DNA of 64,000 bases. Origin: Begonia masoniana (taxonomy: Eukaryota > Streptophyta > Magnoliopsida > Cucurbitales > Begoniaceae). The position numbers and the translations under genes are program-made. The DNA lies in contig CM039510.1 of the NCBI GenBank assembly GCA_022432975.1, forward strand, positions 16,323,023 through 16,387,022, written 5' to 3'. This document shows, piece after piece, positions 32,372 to 43,355 of this stretch. The notes beneath the pieces are model-generated. The model was given only the letters and a program-made list of their open reading frames with translations. It searched no databases and was not told the origin of the DNA. Every line of letters starts with the position of its first letter. The first letter of the stretch is position 1.

Positions 32372-33326
32372 CTGCCGAGCCCCGACGCCAAAGAGAGAGA
32401 GCCCCGACGACAGAGAGCGGCGACCACGCGATTCCAGCCACAGTTCAGACGAGCAGACTCTGGCGAGCTGAAGCCAGAGTTCGGTTCGGCTTCTCCGCGC
32501 CAGACCCGATCAAAAAACGGTGAGTTTTGCCCTGTTCTTGCTCGGTTTGTGGCTGTGCGTGGCGAGCTCGATTGAGCTCCGATCGCCGGCCGTTTTTATT
32601 TACTTTCAGCGTCAAATGGCCGAGCTTAACGCCGGCAATGGTTGCCGAGCAATGGTCAGCTCAATTTGAGCGAAAATTAGCGAATCCCGAATTGGGGGAT
32701 TTCGGGTTTTGTGTTTCCTTGAAATTTTGATTAGTTTAGGTTAATTGGTTGTTAGGGGGATCTATTGGTGAGGAATTGGAGGGAATTTGATGAAAAATCG
32801 GAAAGGGGGAAAATTCTGGGAAAGGGCAGAATCGGGTTTTGCCGGATTTGACCTAGCTACGGTCTTTTGTTTTGAAATTCCTTGTGGCAGGTTAAAATAG
32901 GTTATTAGAGGAGTACGTGGCCGCTGGAATCGTTCGATTCTGATAACCGACGCAAAAGTTATGCACGTTTGAAGTCTCGGGTCGGTTTTTACCGAACCCA
33001 AATTAGTGGCCGTTTAATTAGGTTTTAGTTAGAAATCGATGGTATTATGCTTTTATGCTTATTAGTGAATACACTTGTCGTTATTTAGGTAGATTAAATG
33101 AATTGATAGTTATTGGTGGATTTAGGTTAAAGTTATAATATTGGAGATTATTGGAAAACCATTAATGGAGGTTAAGTAAATTGTGAGCACCACGTGCTCG
33201 ATGAAATGCCCGAATGGAGAAAATGAAAATTTTAGGAGAAATTGCTTTAGCTGGGAGCTTAGTTTAAGTTTGGGATTCGTTTATTTAGGATTGATTTTAA
33301 TGTCCTTTATTTATGAAATGCTTTAG

Positions 33327-33995
33327 GTGGAGACGACTTTCGTACGGTGCACGGCTTGCTACGGACGCCAGGTAAGTGGATGTTAGGTTTCCGGCCCTTA
33401 AGGCTCTACATTGTGGCAATGTTAGGCTTTTGTGATTTCGATGATGATTTTCTAACTGTGGGTTTAAAGAGTCGGGTAGCCTAAGATGTTAGTTATTAGT
33501 TATTTGTGAAGTTCGTTATGACTAAAGTATGTCCATGTACGTTGTGAATGGTTGATGATATGTCTATGTATGTCTATGAATTCCTCATGCATCATGTTTT
33601 AAAAAGGTGTATATGAACTATTTACGAGCATGTTTTTACGATGAATTGAATGATAATGATTTAAAGATGATATGTGAAACGTTGAAGTAAAGAACGATCA
33701 AGTGAAAGATGTATGTTTCTCACGTGTCAAGATGTATGTTTCTCACGTGTCAAGATGTATGTTTCTCACGTGTCAAAATGTATGTTTCTCACAGAGCAAG
33801 TCATGTATGTTCTTACAGGGCAAGTCATGTATGTTCTTACAGGGCAAGTTATGATTCTCACGGGGCAAGAAAATGATTTAACGAAACGAAACGAAATGAA
33901 CATGTTTTATGAAAAGTCACGCATTCATGCATACGTCATTCATAGAGCATTCCCTTACTAAGCATTAGGCTTACTGTTTATGTTGTACGATGTAG
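33327..33995 (+). other. Candidate LTR exon (33327-33371) and intron (33372-33995)
   Basis: CTTTAG stands before the exon, CCAG|GTAAGTGG after it, and ACTAAGCATTAGG with ACGATGTAG|GTGAC close the 624-base stretch. Confidence 0.5.
33705..33870 (+). repeat. Minisatellite, 23-base unit, LTR 1b
   Basis: Four near-identical 23-base units of ATGTATGTTTCTCACGTGTC are followed by variants reading TTCTTACAGGGCAAGTCATG. Confidence 0.92.
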
Positions 33996-34694
33996 GTGAC
34001 AGGTGTGAAGGTGAGAGTTCCTCTTGATGACAAGGAATAGGTGGTCGACGGGTGGTGCTCGTGGCGACGGAGTGTGTTTTGGCTTGGCTTGGTGATGCGA
34101 TGGTATGTCCCGAAGTGTTTTGGTGGCGAATGATGTGAGTTAGTTTTGTTGTTTAGTAGGTCTACGTGTCAGTTTTGTTTGTGAAAGTATGAAAGTGTTT
34201 AAGTATGTGGATCGAATGTTTTAATAGAAAAAAAAATGTATGATAAGTCTAGTTTTGATGTATATGTAGTGGAAGTAGAACTTTTAGAATGTGGAGTCTT
34301 AATTTTAGAAATATACTGGAACTGTTTGGTTATTTTGAAACAGGTAAGGATACGCTCCATTTTTAGAGCGATCCACGCAATTCGTTTTCTTGAGTTTTCC
34401 GAAATTGTAGGTTATATTAGTGTCGTGTTTTGATGATCGACGAATGAGTGATTTTAATGGATTTCAATAATCCGAGACTTCGATTTAATGGTTTAGAAGT
34501 CGAAACGTTATGAATGATATAAAAAGAAAAATTTACGTTGTTACGAGAGTTTAAAGTTAAGGTTACGTTATGGTTAGTTTGTTTAAGCGTTATAGGAAGT
34601 GTTTTAAAAAAAAAATAATAAATAAATAAATAATAATAATATGATTATGTCACGGCAAGTCCGTGGCGGCCCTGATCGGGTTGGGGTCGTCACA

Positions 34695-35138
34695 GTACTT
34701 GTCGTAAAACAACTCTCTGAATCACTCCCATCTCATAACCGTCACATCGGTGGTCATCTTGATGGAATCCCACCAAAACCGGGCGTCAAGTGCCAAATGA
34801 TAGGCCACTAGTGCAACCCTCTCTCCATCCTCTATGCTAGCATACGCCAGCATGTCCTCCATAGTGCGAACCCACTCCTCGGCTAAAGAGGGATCCGTAG
34901 ACTGTCCGTTAAAGATAGGGGGCTGGAGTTTCTGAAATCTCTCCATCCCACGGTTACCAGAAGCCGCTGTCTCACGAGCTCTAATGCCCTCTCGGTCTAT
35001 AAGAGTACTCAGCTATTGAGACTGTCTCTCCATTTGCTGAACCTGTCTCTCCATATGCTAAGACTGCTGGGCGATAAAATCCTTGAGAGTGTCAATCGTG
35101 TCATCTCGGTCGTCTCGGTCATTTCGTGGACGCACCAT
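34695..35138 (-). pseudogene. Element B gag amino-terminal part
   Basis: From ATG at 35138 on the minus strand the frame gives RNDRDDRDDT, TLKDFIAQQS, MERQ repeats and REGIRARETAAS. From 34946 it runs as GMERFQKLQPPIFNG, AEEWVRTMEDML, VALVAYHLALDARFWWDS and WE, then FRELFYDKY. The PPIFNG...AEEWV...ARFWW pattern is the retrotransposon gag capsid domain of plant chromoviruses. Two or three in-frame stops interrupt it. It breaks at 34695 where element A's 3' LTR ends, so element A's insertion or a rearrangement removed the remainder. Confidence 0.88.
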
Positions 35139-35285
35139 ATCTATATAACTCCTATAAAATTTAAAAGCAAACATCTCTAAGAAACTGAAATCAAATAAAG
35201 CTATAAACATACTTACAGTTGATGAAGAATGTCCGCGTAGTGGCTGTGCAGTCGAGCAGTCTACAAAACCTATTTTAAAACCCGG

Positions 35286-35298
35286 GGCTCTGATACCA
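35286..35298 (-). promoter_or_regulatory. Element B primer-binding site
   Basis: TGGTATCAGAGCC on the minus strand, five bases after the LTR end, is the perfect tRNA-Met-type site. Confidence 0.93.
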
Positions 35299-35514
35299 TA
35301 AATTGTCACGACCCTAATACTGTACCCGATTTTTTTTTTTATACTTATCCCTATACTTTAAATAAACTTTAAGCAGGACTTAAACCGAAATCGAAATCGG
35401 AATCGAAATCGGGATTGAATTATAGCTTTTAAAACAAATTAAAACTTTAAAACCATTTAATTAAAAACTTAGATTAATTTAATTAAAACAATTTAAATAA
35501 TTCATACAATAGAG

Positions 35515-35685
35515 AGGCGATTATTCGCCCATAAATGGGGCGAATAATCGCCCCTAAGGCGATTGCAACAGGCGAATAATCGCCTGTTGCATTGCCTGTG
35601 GCGAGCAATCGCCACTCCCTCTGGAATTTTTCCAGAGGGTGGCGATTCAATCGCCAGGCTTGGCGACAATTCGCCAAGCCCTCTG
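35515..35685 (-). repeat. GGCGAATAATCGCC hairpin cluster, LTR 3b
   Basis: Nested inverted repeats follow one another: GGCGATTATTCGCC, GGGGCGAATAATCGCCCC, GCAACAGGCGAATAATCGCC with TGTTGC, CCCTCTGG/CCAGAGGG, GGCGATTCAATCGCC, and GGCTTGGCGA/TCGCCAAGCC. Almost every base in the tract is part of some stem. Confidence 0.88.
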
Positions 35686-36216
35686 CCCTTACTTCCTATT
35701 CTCCTTTCCTTTCTTTCAATTTCTACAACACATAACTACAATTACTCAATACGATTAACCAACACAATAATATCAAATAAAACTCACTCTAATTCTCATT
35801 CTTTTCACACTTAACCATTCACCTAGTAAACGACTCGAAATACATTTTAAAACTAAGAACATTCTCATGAAAACGAACTGCATGGGTACGTTTAAAAACT
35901 AAACAAATCCTCCTGCTTCAAATCACCACGCAGTTCCAAAATACATTCAATGAAAGACTTTTCCAACCATTATAAAACAATTCCCAAAACATCAACATAT
36001 ACATATATACCTATCAGCTATCCAGAATCAAACAACCTAAAATATTTCTATACAACATCAGCCCAAAATGTCCCAAACCCTCAAAATCTAAACATACTGT
36101 CCCCACGGGTCAGGTAAGCCTCGACTGCGCCAGCACACCACCGCAGCCATCCTCCGTCAACTGGACTCAAGCCTCAGGAGGAGGAATCTCATCATCACCT
36201 GTATCCTCGTAATCAC

Positions 36217-36921
36217 CTACACCATACAATACACTATGAGATAAAAATCTCAGCAAGGCTCGTAAATGCAACTATATGCTATGCGTGTGAGTTCAGAAAT
36301 CATGCAGCATTTTCTTTACTTTATTCTGTGGGTGTCACCGAGATCTCAGCCTCCTAACCGGAGAGAGCACATCCAGCTGTCGGACTACTCTTTCCAGCTA
36401 GAAGAGGGGGTACACGCTTACAACACGTACAGCCGTGCCTGAGCCCCATCTCGCATGACCACACATATGAGTGCATAATAAATGTGGTATTGTGACAAGC
36501 CCCTGCGTGCCTCCACAATAGGTCAAGCCCCTCTCCAGGCCACATTGCGAGTACATAATAGATGTGGTATTGTGACAAGCCCCTGCGTGCCTCCACAATA
36601 GGTCAAGCCCCTCTACAGGCCACATCGCCATTTTAAAACATCGTGCGGAAATTCATTTTCATGCTCTTTCTTTAAAACACGTGATGCATGAACAGTTCAT
36701 AACAGAATTTAAACACTCAGCATTCGTACCATCAAGACTGTAAAACATAATCTACAAAACACTTAAACCTAACTACCCAACCAAAGCAATATAAACTAGT
36801 GCGTCACCAAACTCCTCGAAACGAATTCGATGTACGGTGTAGGCCAATCGGCCAGAAAAGAATCACGAGAACTTACCTCGTGTCCAAAGCAGCTCAAGCT
36901 CCGTCCACGAGCGTTGTTTGT
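36217..36921 (-). other. Candidate LTR exon (36877-36921) and intron (36217-36876)
   Basis: The exon sequence is almost the same as in copies 3a and 3c, and the donor is CGAG|GTAAGT. Confidence 0.5.
36465..36625 (-). repeat. Tandem duplication of about 78 bases, LTR 3b
   Basis: Two units share ATGTGGTATTGTGACAAGCC and CCTCCACAATAGGTCAAGCC. Copies 3a and 3c hold a single unit. Confidence 0.9.
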
Positions 36922-37872
36922 CTGAAGCAAAACACAATATCGACGTTAAAACTAATTTAAGCTATCGATCGTCCAAATTTACAAAACCTTAACTAAGGAA
37001 TTTCCTAACGTTCCAACTTAACTTATCGAGGCATTTAATCCATTAATCTACGCTCGATACCCCGAAATCCAATTTACGAGTTTTCCGAAAACCCGAAATT
37101 TACAAATTTAACATTTCTCCTTCATCGTTCTAACTTCTTCCAATAACGCTTAATACGTGTAATACGTTCGTAAACCATAACAATCTATCAATTTCGAGCC
37201 CTAAATCTCGACTTTTAAACGAAACCTAACGAAACCCTAATTGTTCAAACTCCGTAAACATTGAAATAAAAGCTCTAAGATTGTAGGTTCATACCTAAAA
37301 CGTCGATTGGAGGAGAAAGCACGAAGAAAACGGAACGAACGGAGGTCGAATCGGAGGTAAAATGTCAACGGCTCGCGTGAGGGAGAAAGGGAGAAGCTCT
37401 CTGTTATCGTGAGCTCCAGGGAAGAAGAAGAAAGAAATGAGAAGGAAAAGGATTTTGTGATATTTTATAAAATTGATTTGGTAAATTACTAAAATGTCCT
37501 TCTATAGTTTTTATATTCGTTTCGTCCTTTGTTTCGTTAATTAACTAGCTATACGATTTCACCAAATCTCCTTATTTCACCAATAAGTCCAACTTATTAT
37601 TTGGGATTTATTAAAACTGTCCGTTCGCAAATCGGACCCCGTTTACTATTTTTACTAAAATGTCATTTATATTACGAGAAGCTTAATTACTCGGAATATA
37701 GCGTTATTACTCCGAAAATTCCCGTAAATTCCTTAAAATTTCTATTATTAGTTAGGGTTCTAATGATGCTTCCTTTTCGTAAAACGAGCTTGATTTGACA
37801 TATTCATAAAAATGCCAATGTATATTCCAATATATATTATAATATAAAATTCCGTACAGACCGGATACTACA

Positions 37873-39276
37873 ATGTCACCGAGGTCTCAGCCTATTAGAT
37901 GGAGAGGACACATCCCGCAGTTGGACTGCCCTCTTCACCTAACCAGGGGGGATACACGCTTACATCCGTAAACAGCCGTGCCTGAGCCCCACCTCGCATG
38001 ACCAGATAACAGATTACATAGATTCATTTCGTTCGTTCATTTCATTTTCTTAAACACGTGCATAAATCTATTTTCATGCTATTTTAAAAGACGTGATGCA
38101 TGAACAGTTAAATGCATAAAGTAAACATACATCGTAAGTACCATCAAGACAATAATAGTAATTAAAAGCATATCCTATAAAAGAACTAATCCTAACTACC
38201 CAACCAAAGCATTTAAACAAACAAATCATCAATGATCCTCGACGCAACCTCGATGTACGGTGTAGGCCAATCGACCAAAGTAAGTCACGAGAACTTACCT
38301 CATGTCTGTTGCAATCCAAGCTCCGTCCACGAGCTTTGTTCACCTAAGGCAATTTCACAACATTGTCGTTAAAACAAGTTTAAACTATTAAACGTCCAAA
38401 TTAATGAAATCCTTAACTAAAGAAATCTCCTAAAACTCTAGTTTAACTCTTTGAGACATTTTATCGAGCAATTCATGCTCGTGAATTTCCAAAACTCTAT
38501 TAATGGAGATTTCTCAAACCTTAAAATCCATAAACCATAAAACTTCTCACAAATCAATCCAACTTCGCCCTATAACGCTTGATACTTCCATTATATTCAT
38601 AAATACCGTAAACCTAACGATTTCAAACCCTAAATCGTATTTTTTACAAAACCCTAAACGAGACCCTAACTATAAAACCTCGCGAAAACCAAAATGTAAC
38701 GCTCTAAAACTATAGATTCGTACCTAGGGTTGCGAGATGAGGAGAAAACACGAAGAAAACGAGTCGAACGGAGGGCGAATCGTTGATGGAGAGGGAGAAC
38801 GCCGTTGAGGGAGAAAAAATCGCAGGGGAGGCTTCTGGTTCGCGAGGCAGAGAGGAAATGAGGGAGAAGAAGATAGAATGTTATAAAAATTGACTTGGCA
38901 ATTTACCATTTTACCTTTCCTTTGTTTTTATATTCGTTTCGTCCTTTGTTTCGTTAATTAGCTAACGATTCGGTTTCTCATAATTCCCTTATTTCATCAA
39001 TAGCTCCAACTAAATATCAGGGTTCCATTAAAACTGTCTGTTCGCGAAACGGACCTCATTTACTATTTTTACTAAAATGTCCATTAAATTACGAGAAACG
39101 TAATTCTCGTAAAATTAGCGTTAAACTCCTAAACTTCCTGAAATTTTCTCAAAATCCTTATTAATTATTAGGATCGTAATAACGCTTTCTTTTCACGAAA
39201 CCGACCTAATTCGACATATTTACACATATGCCATTATATTATTGATTTATAAAATCCCGTAAGTCCGGTCGTTACA
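37873..39276 (-). mobile_element. Family 3-like LTR fragment, minus strand
   Basis: On the minus strand it starts TGTAACGACCGGACTTACGG (39276) and has the candidate exon with ATGAG|GTAAGTTCTCG (about 38296). It breaks off at 37873 before the LTR end, directly beside the start of copy 3b. Confidence 0.8.
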
Positions 39277-39429
39277 CGTCACCACCTACACCATAGAACA
39301 CAAAACGTAAGCCTAATGTTTAGCAAGTAGTGAATAATGCACACAAAAACATAATGCACACTCTACTAACAACCCATGCAGTTTCTAACCCTCGGTTGTG
39401 TTCTTCCCATTCTCACTTCACTAGTTGTT

Positions 39430-39738
39430 GATGGCCATCTCTCGTAGAAATCCTTCTACTCAAGACTCTTCGGCATACCTCTCTCGTAGAAATCCTTCTA
39501 CTCGAAAGACTTCGGCGTACCTCTCTCGTATAAATTCTTCTACTCGAGACACTTTGGTGTACCTCTCTCATAGAAATCCTTCTACTCGAGAAACTTCGGC
39601 GTACCTATCTCGTAGAAATCCGTCTACTCGAGACACTTTGTCGTACCTCTCTCGTAGAAATTCTTCTACTCGAGATACTTCGGCTTACCTCTCTTGTAGA
39701 AATCCTTCTACTCGAGACACTTTTGCATATCTTACGTT
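39430..39738 (-). repeat. Minisatellite, 45-base unit, seven copies
   Basis: Units of CTCTCGTAGAAATCCTTCTA plus CTCGAGACACTTCGGCGTAC repeat about seven times with scattered substitutions. Because 45 is a multiple of three, a plus-strand frame (39425-39850) with a 15-residue repeat stays open. There is no start context or homology, so it is not called as a gene. Confidence 0.95.
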
Positions 39739-39789
39739 CCGTACTCACCAAAGCATGCTAAAAACTCGTATTTTCATAATTCAAAACCA

Positions 39790-39794
39790 TGATG
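39790..39794. repeat. Element D target-site duplication TGATG (left)
   Basis: TGATG recurs at 46063-46067 directly after the 3' LTR. Confidence 0.93.
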
Positions 39795-41053
39795 TGACGT
39801 GCCTCGGGTTGCCATTAAAAGGAAAATTAGTAAAAGTCCCAAACTTTTAAATCATCTTCCTACTGATTACGTGTTTTTCTTTTGTAGGTATAATTTATGG
39901 AAGGAATGCATAAGGAGCACTTGGAGGATTCGCCACTTGGCCCATGGGAATTTGTCTTCCCGGCCCATTAATTTGTAATTTTATTTTTCAAACTTATTTG
40001 GCATACATTCGCCTTTAATGTATGGATTATATATTTGCATATCATGCATTAGATTGTGTGGTTAGGGTTAGATGTATGATGGTGGATTATGGGTTGAAGA
40101 AATTCAACCAATTATTCAAAGGAAGAAGACATCAAAATAAGGGAGCCCAAAGGAAGCATTGGCCCAATGAAGAGCCCACATTTAAAGGTATAATTTTGTA
40201 GGTACAAAAGTTAGTGGCAACATGGATTGATGATGTGGCAAGATTCCCTCCATTGATCCATTTAGGCATGGCATTCATCTCCTCCCTAGGATGTGTGCTT
40301 GTTTGCCTTGATCTTGGTCATCCATATTTTTTCATCCAATGGCCACCATTCATTCATCTTTATGGAAACCCTAATCCACCCTAGGACTCTATAAATACAT
40401 GGCATTGGTGAATGTATTAAAAACTTTTGGCAATTTATAAAATAACTCCTTTTTGCTTCTTTAAGGTGGGTAGCCTTTTAGAATTCCTTGGTTCCTTGAA
40501 CCAAGTGGAAAAGCCCTCCATTGCTAACCTAGCTTGGGTTGCTAGGATAGCTCTTATCTTTTCCCTCGCCTCTCCATTGGGAGTAGGAGTTGAGGACGAA
40601 AATTCTGGCCTACGGTGGTCGTTTTTCCTACGGGAAAATCGTTCACTCGAGAGCTTAAACCGTAAGATAGCTCTACGAGTCCGCCAAGGGTATTTCCTTT
40701 ACTTTCTTGACATCATTTTCACACACTTCCACTCTTTACATTTTGGTCACACTCCACACACACAGATAACTTTTATATTATTGCATTTTATTTCATTCAT
40801 CTTCATCTTCATTTCTTCACTTTTCCACGCACATTTCACACCTCTATTTCTCATATTTTTATTGCATTTCATAGACCATTTTCTTTTTCATATTCGGCCC
40901 TTTCATATTCACACACCATCACCTCATTTTTCTTGCATTTATTTCCATGTTATTTCATCTCATTTTTGGTCATTTTCACTATCACACAACCGAGCACTTT
41001 CTTGAATATTTTGTGGGTTTGAACACAACCATTTTCTAAGGAATTTTGTGTCA
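39795..41053 (+). mobile_element. Element D: 5' LTR, 1259 bp
   Basis: It runs from TGACGTGCCTCGGG to ATTTTGTGTCA. Its partner is at 44807-46062. A TATA box (CTATAAATACAT, about 40389) lies near the middle. A plus-strand frame of 192 codons (40427-41005) is open by chance; the 3' LTR copy carries a stop inside it. The two LTRs differ at dozens of positions, so the insertion is not very recent. Confidence 0.96.
40389..40396 (+). promoter_or_regulatory. TATA box in element D LTR
   Basis: CTATAAATAC occurs in both LTRs (here and about 45400) in a suitable position to start element transcription. Inferred from sequence only. Confidence 0.6.
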
Positions 41054-41055
41054 AG

Positions 41056-41069
41056 TGGTATCAGAGCCA
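41056..41069 (+). promoter_or_regulatory. Element D primer-binding site
   Basis: TGGTATCAGAGCCA, two bases after the 5' LTR, is complementary to initiator tRNA-Met. Confidence 0.95.
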
Positions 41070-42081
41070 AAAGGCTTTCCACGATGCGTTTTAGTTGCCA
41101 TGACAATAGTTAAAAATCTGCACAAAATCGGGATAGCGTCTCCTTTACTTTCTAGAAATTTTCATTCCTATATTTGTGCTAATTTATGCAATATTTTCCT
41201 TGATATTTGCTGCCATTATTGTTGTCATTTAAATGCTTAATATATTGTAGAAATTATGGTATACATTTAAGGAAAATCTCGGCCAAGGTAGGCATCTCAT
41301 TTCCTTTTACTTTCCTTCTCGGTTTTCAGTTTATTTAGCCGCGGATTTTGTTCATCTTTGCCTTGGTTTTTCTATGCTACTTTTCTATGTTTTGACCATG
41401 ATATTCATTTGAAATATTTACTGCAAACTTGCCTAAAAAATCGGATTAAAAGGAAGCTTAAAATCGGCCTAAATTATTGCCATAAAAATTGAATTTTTCA
41501 TGTGAATTGCTTATTTCGGTTTTTCCTATTTCAGTGCCTCGATTTAATGTTATTTGCATGATAATTTGCTAAATGTTTGCACTTGGATTTAGCTTATAAT
41601 TCATCTATTATATGCTGTAATTTAATTGCACAAAATTAGATTTACAAGGATAATTAAATTGCAAACTAGAAATTGGGAATATTGATTTATGTTAACATGA
41701 AAAAAATTATGCTATATTAACATTAAGATTTCAGCATGTTATTATTGGTAAAACTTTTGTTTTAATATGTTTACTTGCTATTTTTTATGTTATTTAGTTG
41801 ATATTAATATTATATTGGGTGATTTTAGCTTAAAGTGAGTAACTTGATTGAAATTGATTAGAATTGTGTTAATTGCAAGTGTTGAAAATTTAATTCTAAA
41901 ATTAGTTTACTAAGTGTTTTGAGAATTTCTACGTTGTTTATTTGATTTCCAAATTTTCATTGATAAGTGAGCATGACCCCTATTTTATTATTGTCTTAAT
42001 TATGAGACATCCCTTAGTGCTTAAAATTTTTCCTAACAACTTAGTCATAAACTTAAACTTAAAATTTAAAAATACTTAGAC
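41070..42081 (+). other. Element D untranslated leader
   Basis: 1 kb of AT-rich sequence without frames above 65 codons lies between the primer-binding site and gag. Packaging signals would be expected here, but none can be pointed to. Confidence 0.7.
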
Positions 42082-43247
42082 ATGACTAATAAGAGCGGCT
42101 TTGCACGTGACACACCCCATAAAGAATCAAATCGTGCGAGGGGCACTCCCCCTCCCGAAACTACACGTCACGAAGGTGAAACTAGAGCTCAAGGAGGCAT
42201 GCAAGGACAAATCGATGCCTTAGCGAGCGTAATTAACAACCTTGCCCAACAAGTCCAATCTCTTTTAAATAATTCTCCCCGAAAAAAACCTCATGAACAA
42301 GTTCCTTCACAAGAGACCTCCTCTAGGATCGTTCCCGAATGTCCTAGGCGTCGTAATCATACCCCACAACCACCTATAGAGGAAGAATGGGCTGAACCCC
42401 ATAGAAGGAGACCACCTTATTCGGAGGATGAGGATTGGGTTGATGATGAAGAGTATTGCCCAAATCGTCGTAGGGACAACAATGACCTCCGCAACATCAA
42501 GATTACAATTCCAGCTTTTAATGGAACGTGTGACGGGCACACGTACCTAGATTGGGTTGACAAAGTTGAGAGAGTTTTCGAATGCTATGATTACTCCGAG
42601 CGAGTAAAAATCCAACTAGCCTCTCTTGAACTTACGGGCCACGCCACATTATGGTGGTCCAACCTTAAGGCCCAAATTGGACTTCCATGAAGGAAATGAT
42701 GCACCATAGGTTCGTCCCTCGTCATTATAAACATGAACTCTTTCATCAACTCCATAACTTAAAACAAAATAGCCTCTCGGTAGATGAATTCCTTACCGAA
42801 TTTGAAACCCTTAATATACGATGCGCAATTGATGAGCCTGAGGAACAACTCATCGCAAGATTTATAAGATGCTTAAACCGCGACATAGGAGATCTTGTCG
42901 AAATGCAACAATTGGAGACCATGGAATCGGTCATTCAATTAGCCCTCACGGTGGAGAGGCAATTAAAGAGGAAGTGTAAGACCGACCTTCCTAGATTTCC
43001 ACCAAGAAATTACAATTCCGACAAGATTACCCCAAGACAAGAAGACAAGAAACTCTTCAATAAAAATTGGCCCCCGAAAGGACCCAATACTCCTCACAAT
43101 CCCCCACCAAACAAAACCCAAGAACCTCAAACTAAAGGACCTAGCGTACGTGATATCCAATGCTTCAAATGTTTAGGTAAAGGACATTATGCTAGCGAGT
43201 GCACTAATCACCATGTGATGGTCATCGAGGAATCCACGGGTGAATGA
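42082..43247 (+). CDS. Element D gag, frame-shifted
   Basis: The first frame (42082-42690, 202 residues) has a polar amino-terminal part with an ALASVINNLAQQVQSLL helix (about residues 50-66). From residue 138 it has the capsid start IKITIPAFNGTCDGHTYLDW with VERVFECYDYSE and ATLWWSNL. The second frame (42687-43247, 186 residues) continues the capsid (RRFVPRHY-type MHHRFVPRHY, LSVDEFLTEFE, LIARFIRCLNRDI) and ends with a zinc knuckle, CFKCLGKGHYASEC, of form CX2CX4HX4C. The two frames overlap in ATGA at 42687, probably through a small deletion in an originally single gag. This gag type is that of Reina- or CRM-like chromoviruses. Gag forms the particle that packages element RNA. Confidence 0.9.
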
Positions 43248-43355
43248 GAAAGTGAAGAGGACAAAGGCTAATACAATAAAGTCGATAAAGATGAGGTTAA
43301 AGTAGAAAGTGAAGAAGAAGCCGATGAATGCAAACCTCAAGATGGACCTTTACTG
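43248..43355 (+). other. Gag-protease linker with two stops
   Basis: It is in frame with both gag and protease; acidic residues (ESEEDKG, VESEEEADE) are interrupted by TGA (43245) and TAA (about 43269), consistent with an original gag-pro polyprotein. Confidence 0.75.

Larger units (their letters stand above)
31938..34694 (+). mobile_element. Element A: 3' LTR (family 1, copy 1b), 2757 bp
   Basis: It runs from TGTAACGCCCGGG to GGTTGGGGTCGTCACA. It contains the hairpin 32343-32371, the CGAGCTCGATTGAGCTCCGATCGCCGG tract (about 32562) shared with 1a, the candidate exon 33327-33371 with GACGCCAG|GTAAGT, a minisatellite, the TACTAAGCATTAGGCTTA box and GATGTAG|GTGA (33995), and the ATCCACGCAATTCGTTTTC block (about 34370). 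The sequence after it belongs to element B, not to a target duplication that could be tested. Confidence 0.95.
35304..37872 (-). mobile_element. Element B: 5' LTR (family 3, copy 3b), minus strand
   Basis: On the minus strand it runs from TGTAGTATCCGG to TTAGGGTCGTGACA and is followed by a primer-binding site and gag, which fixes its role as a 5' LTR. The candidate exon 36877-36921 (45 bases) is followed by the perfect donor GTAAGT, and GTATGGTGTAG|GTGA stands at 36217. The hairpin cluster 35515-35685 lies near the terminus. The other LTR of this element is not in the window. Confidence 0.93.
39277..39794 (-). mobile_element. Element E 3' LTR, distal part (family 2), minus strand
   Basis: It holds, on the minus strand, the family 2 acceptor-like GGTGTAG|GTGGTG, GCTAAACATTAGGCTTACG and a 45-base minisatellite. 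It is cut at 39794 by element D and resumes at 46063. The LTR terminus toward the left is missing, abutting another LTR at 39276. Confidence 0.75.

Noticed and set aside
39430..39738. Regular repeats resembling a CRISPR array
   Set aside because: The units are directly adjacent, there are no unique spacers, and the context is a plant LTR.
39425..39850. 141-codon frame with a 15-residue repeat, at first sight a repeat protein
   Set aside because: The repeat unit is 45 bases, so an open frame is expected. It lies in an LTR minisatellite and is cut by element D.
40427..41005. 192-codon frame inside element D's 5' LTR, also open for 169 codons in the 3' LTR and 180 in the repeat copy
   Set aside because: It is shared only because LTR copies are identical at insertion. 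The 3' copy has a stop in the front part, the product is a run of H, F, I and S residues, and no family features are seen.
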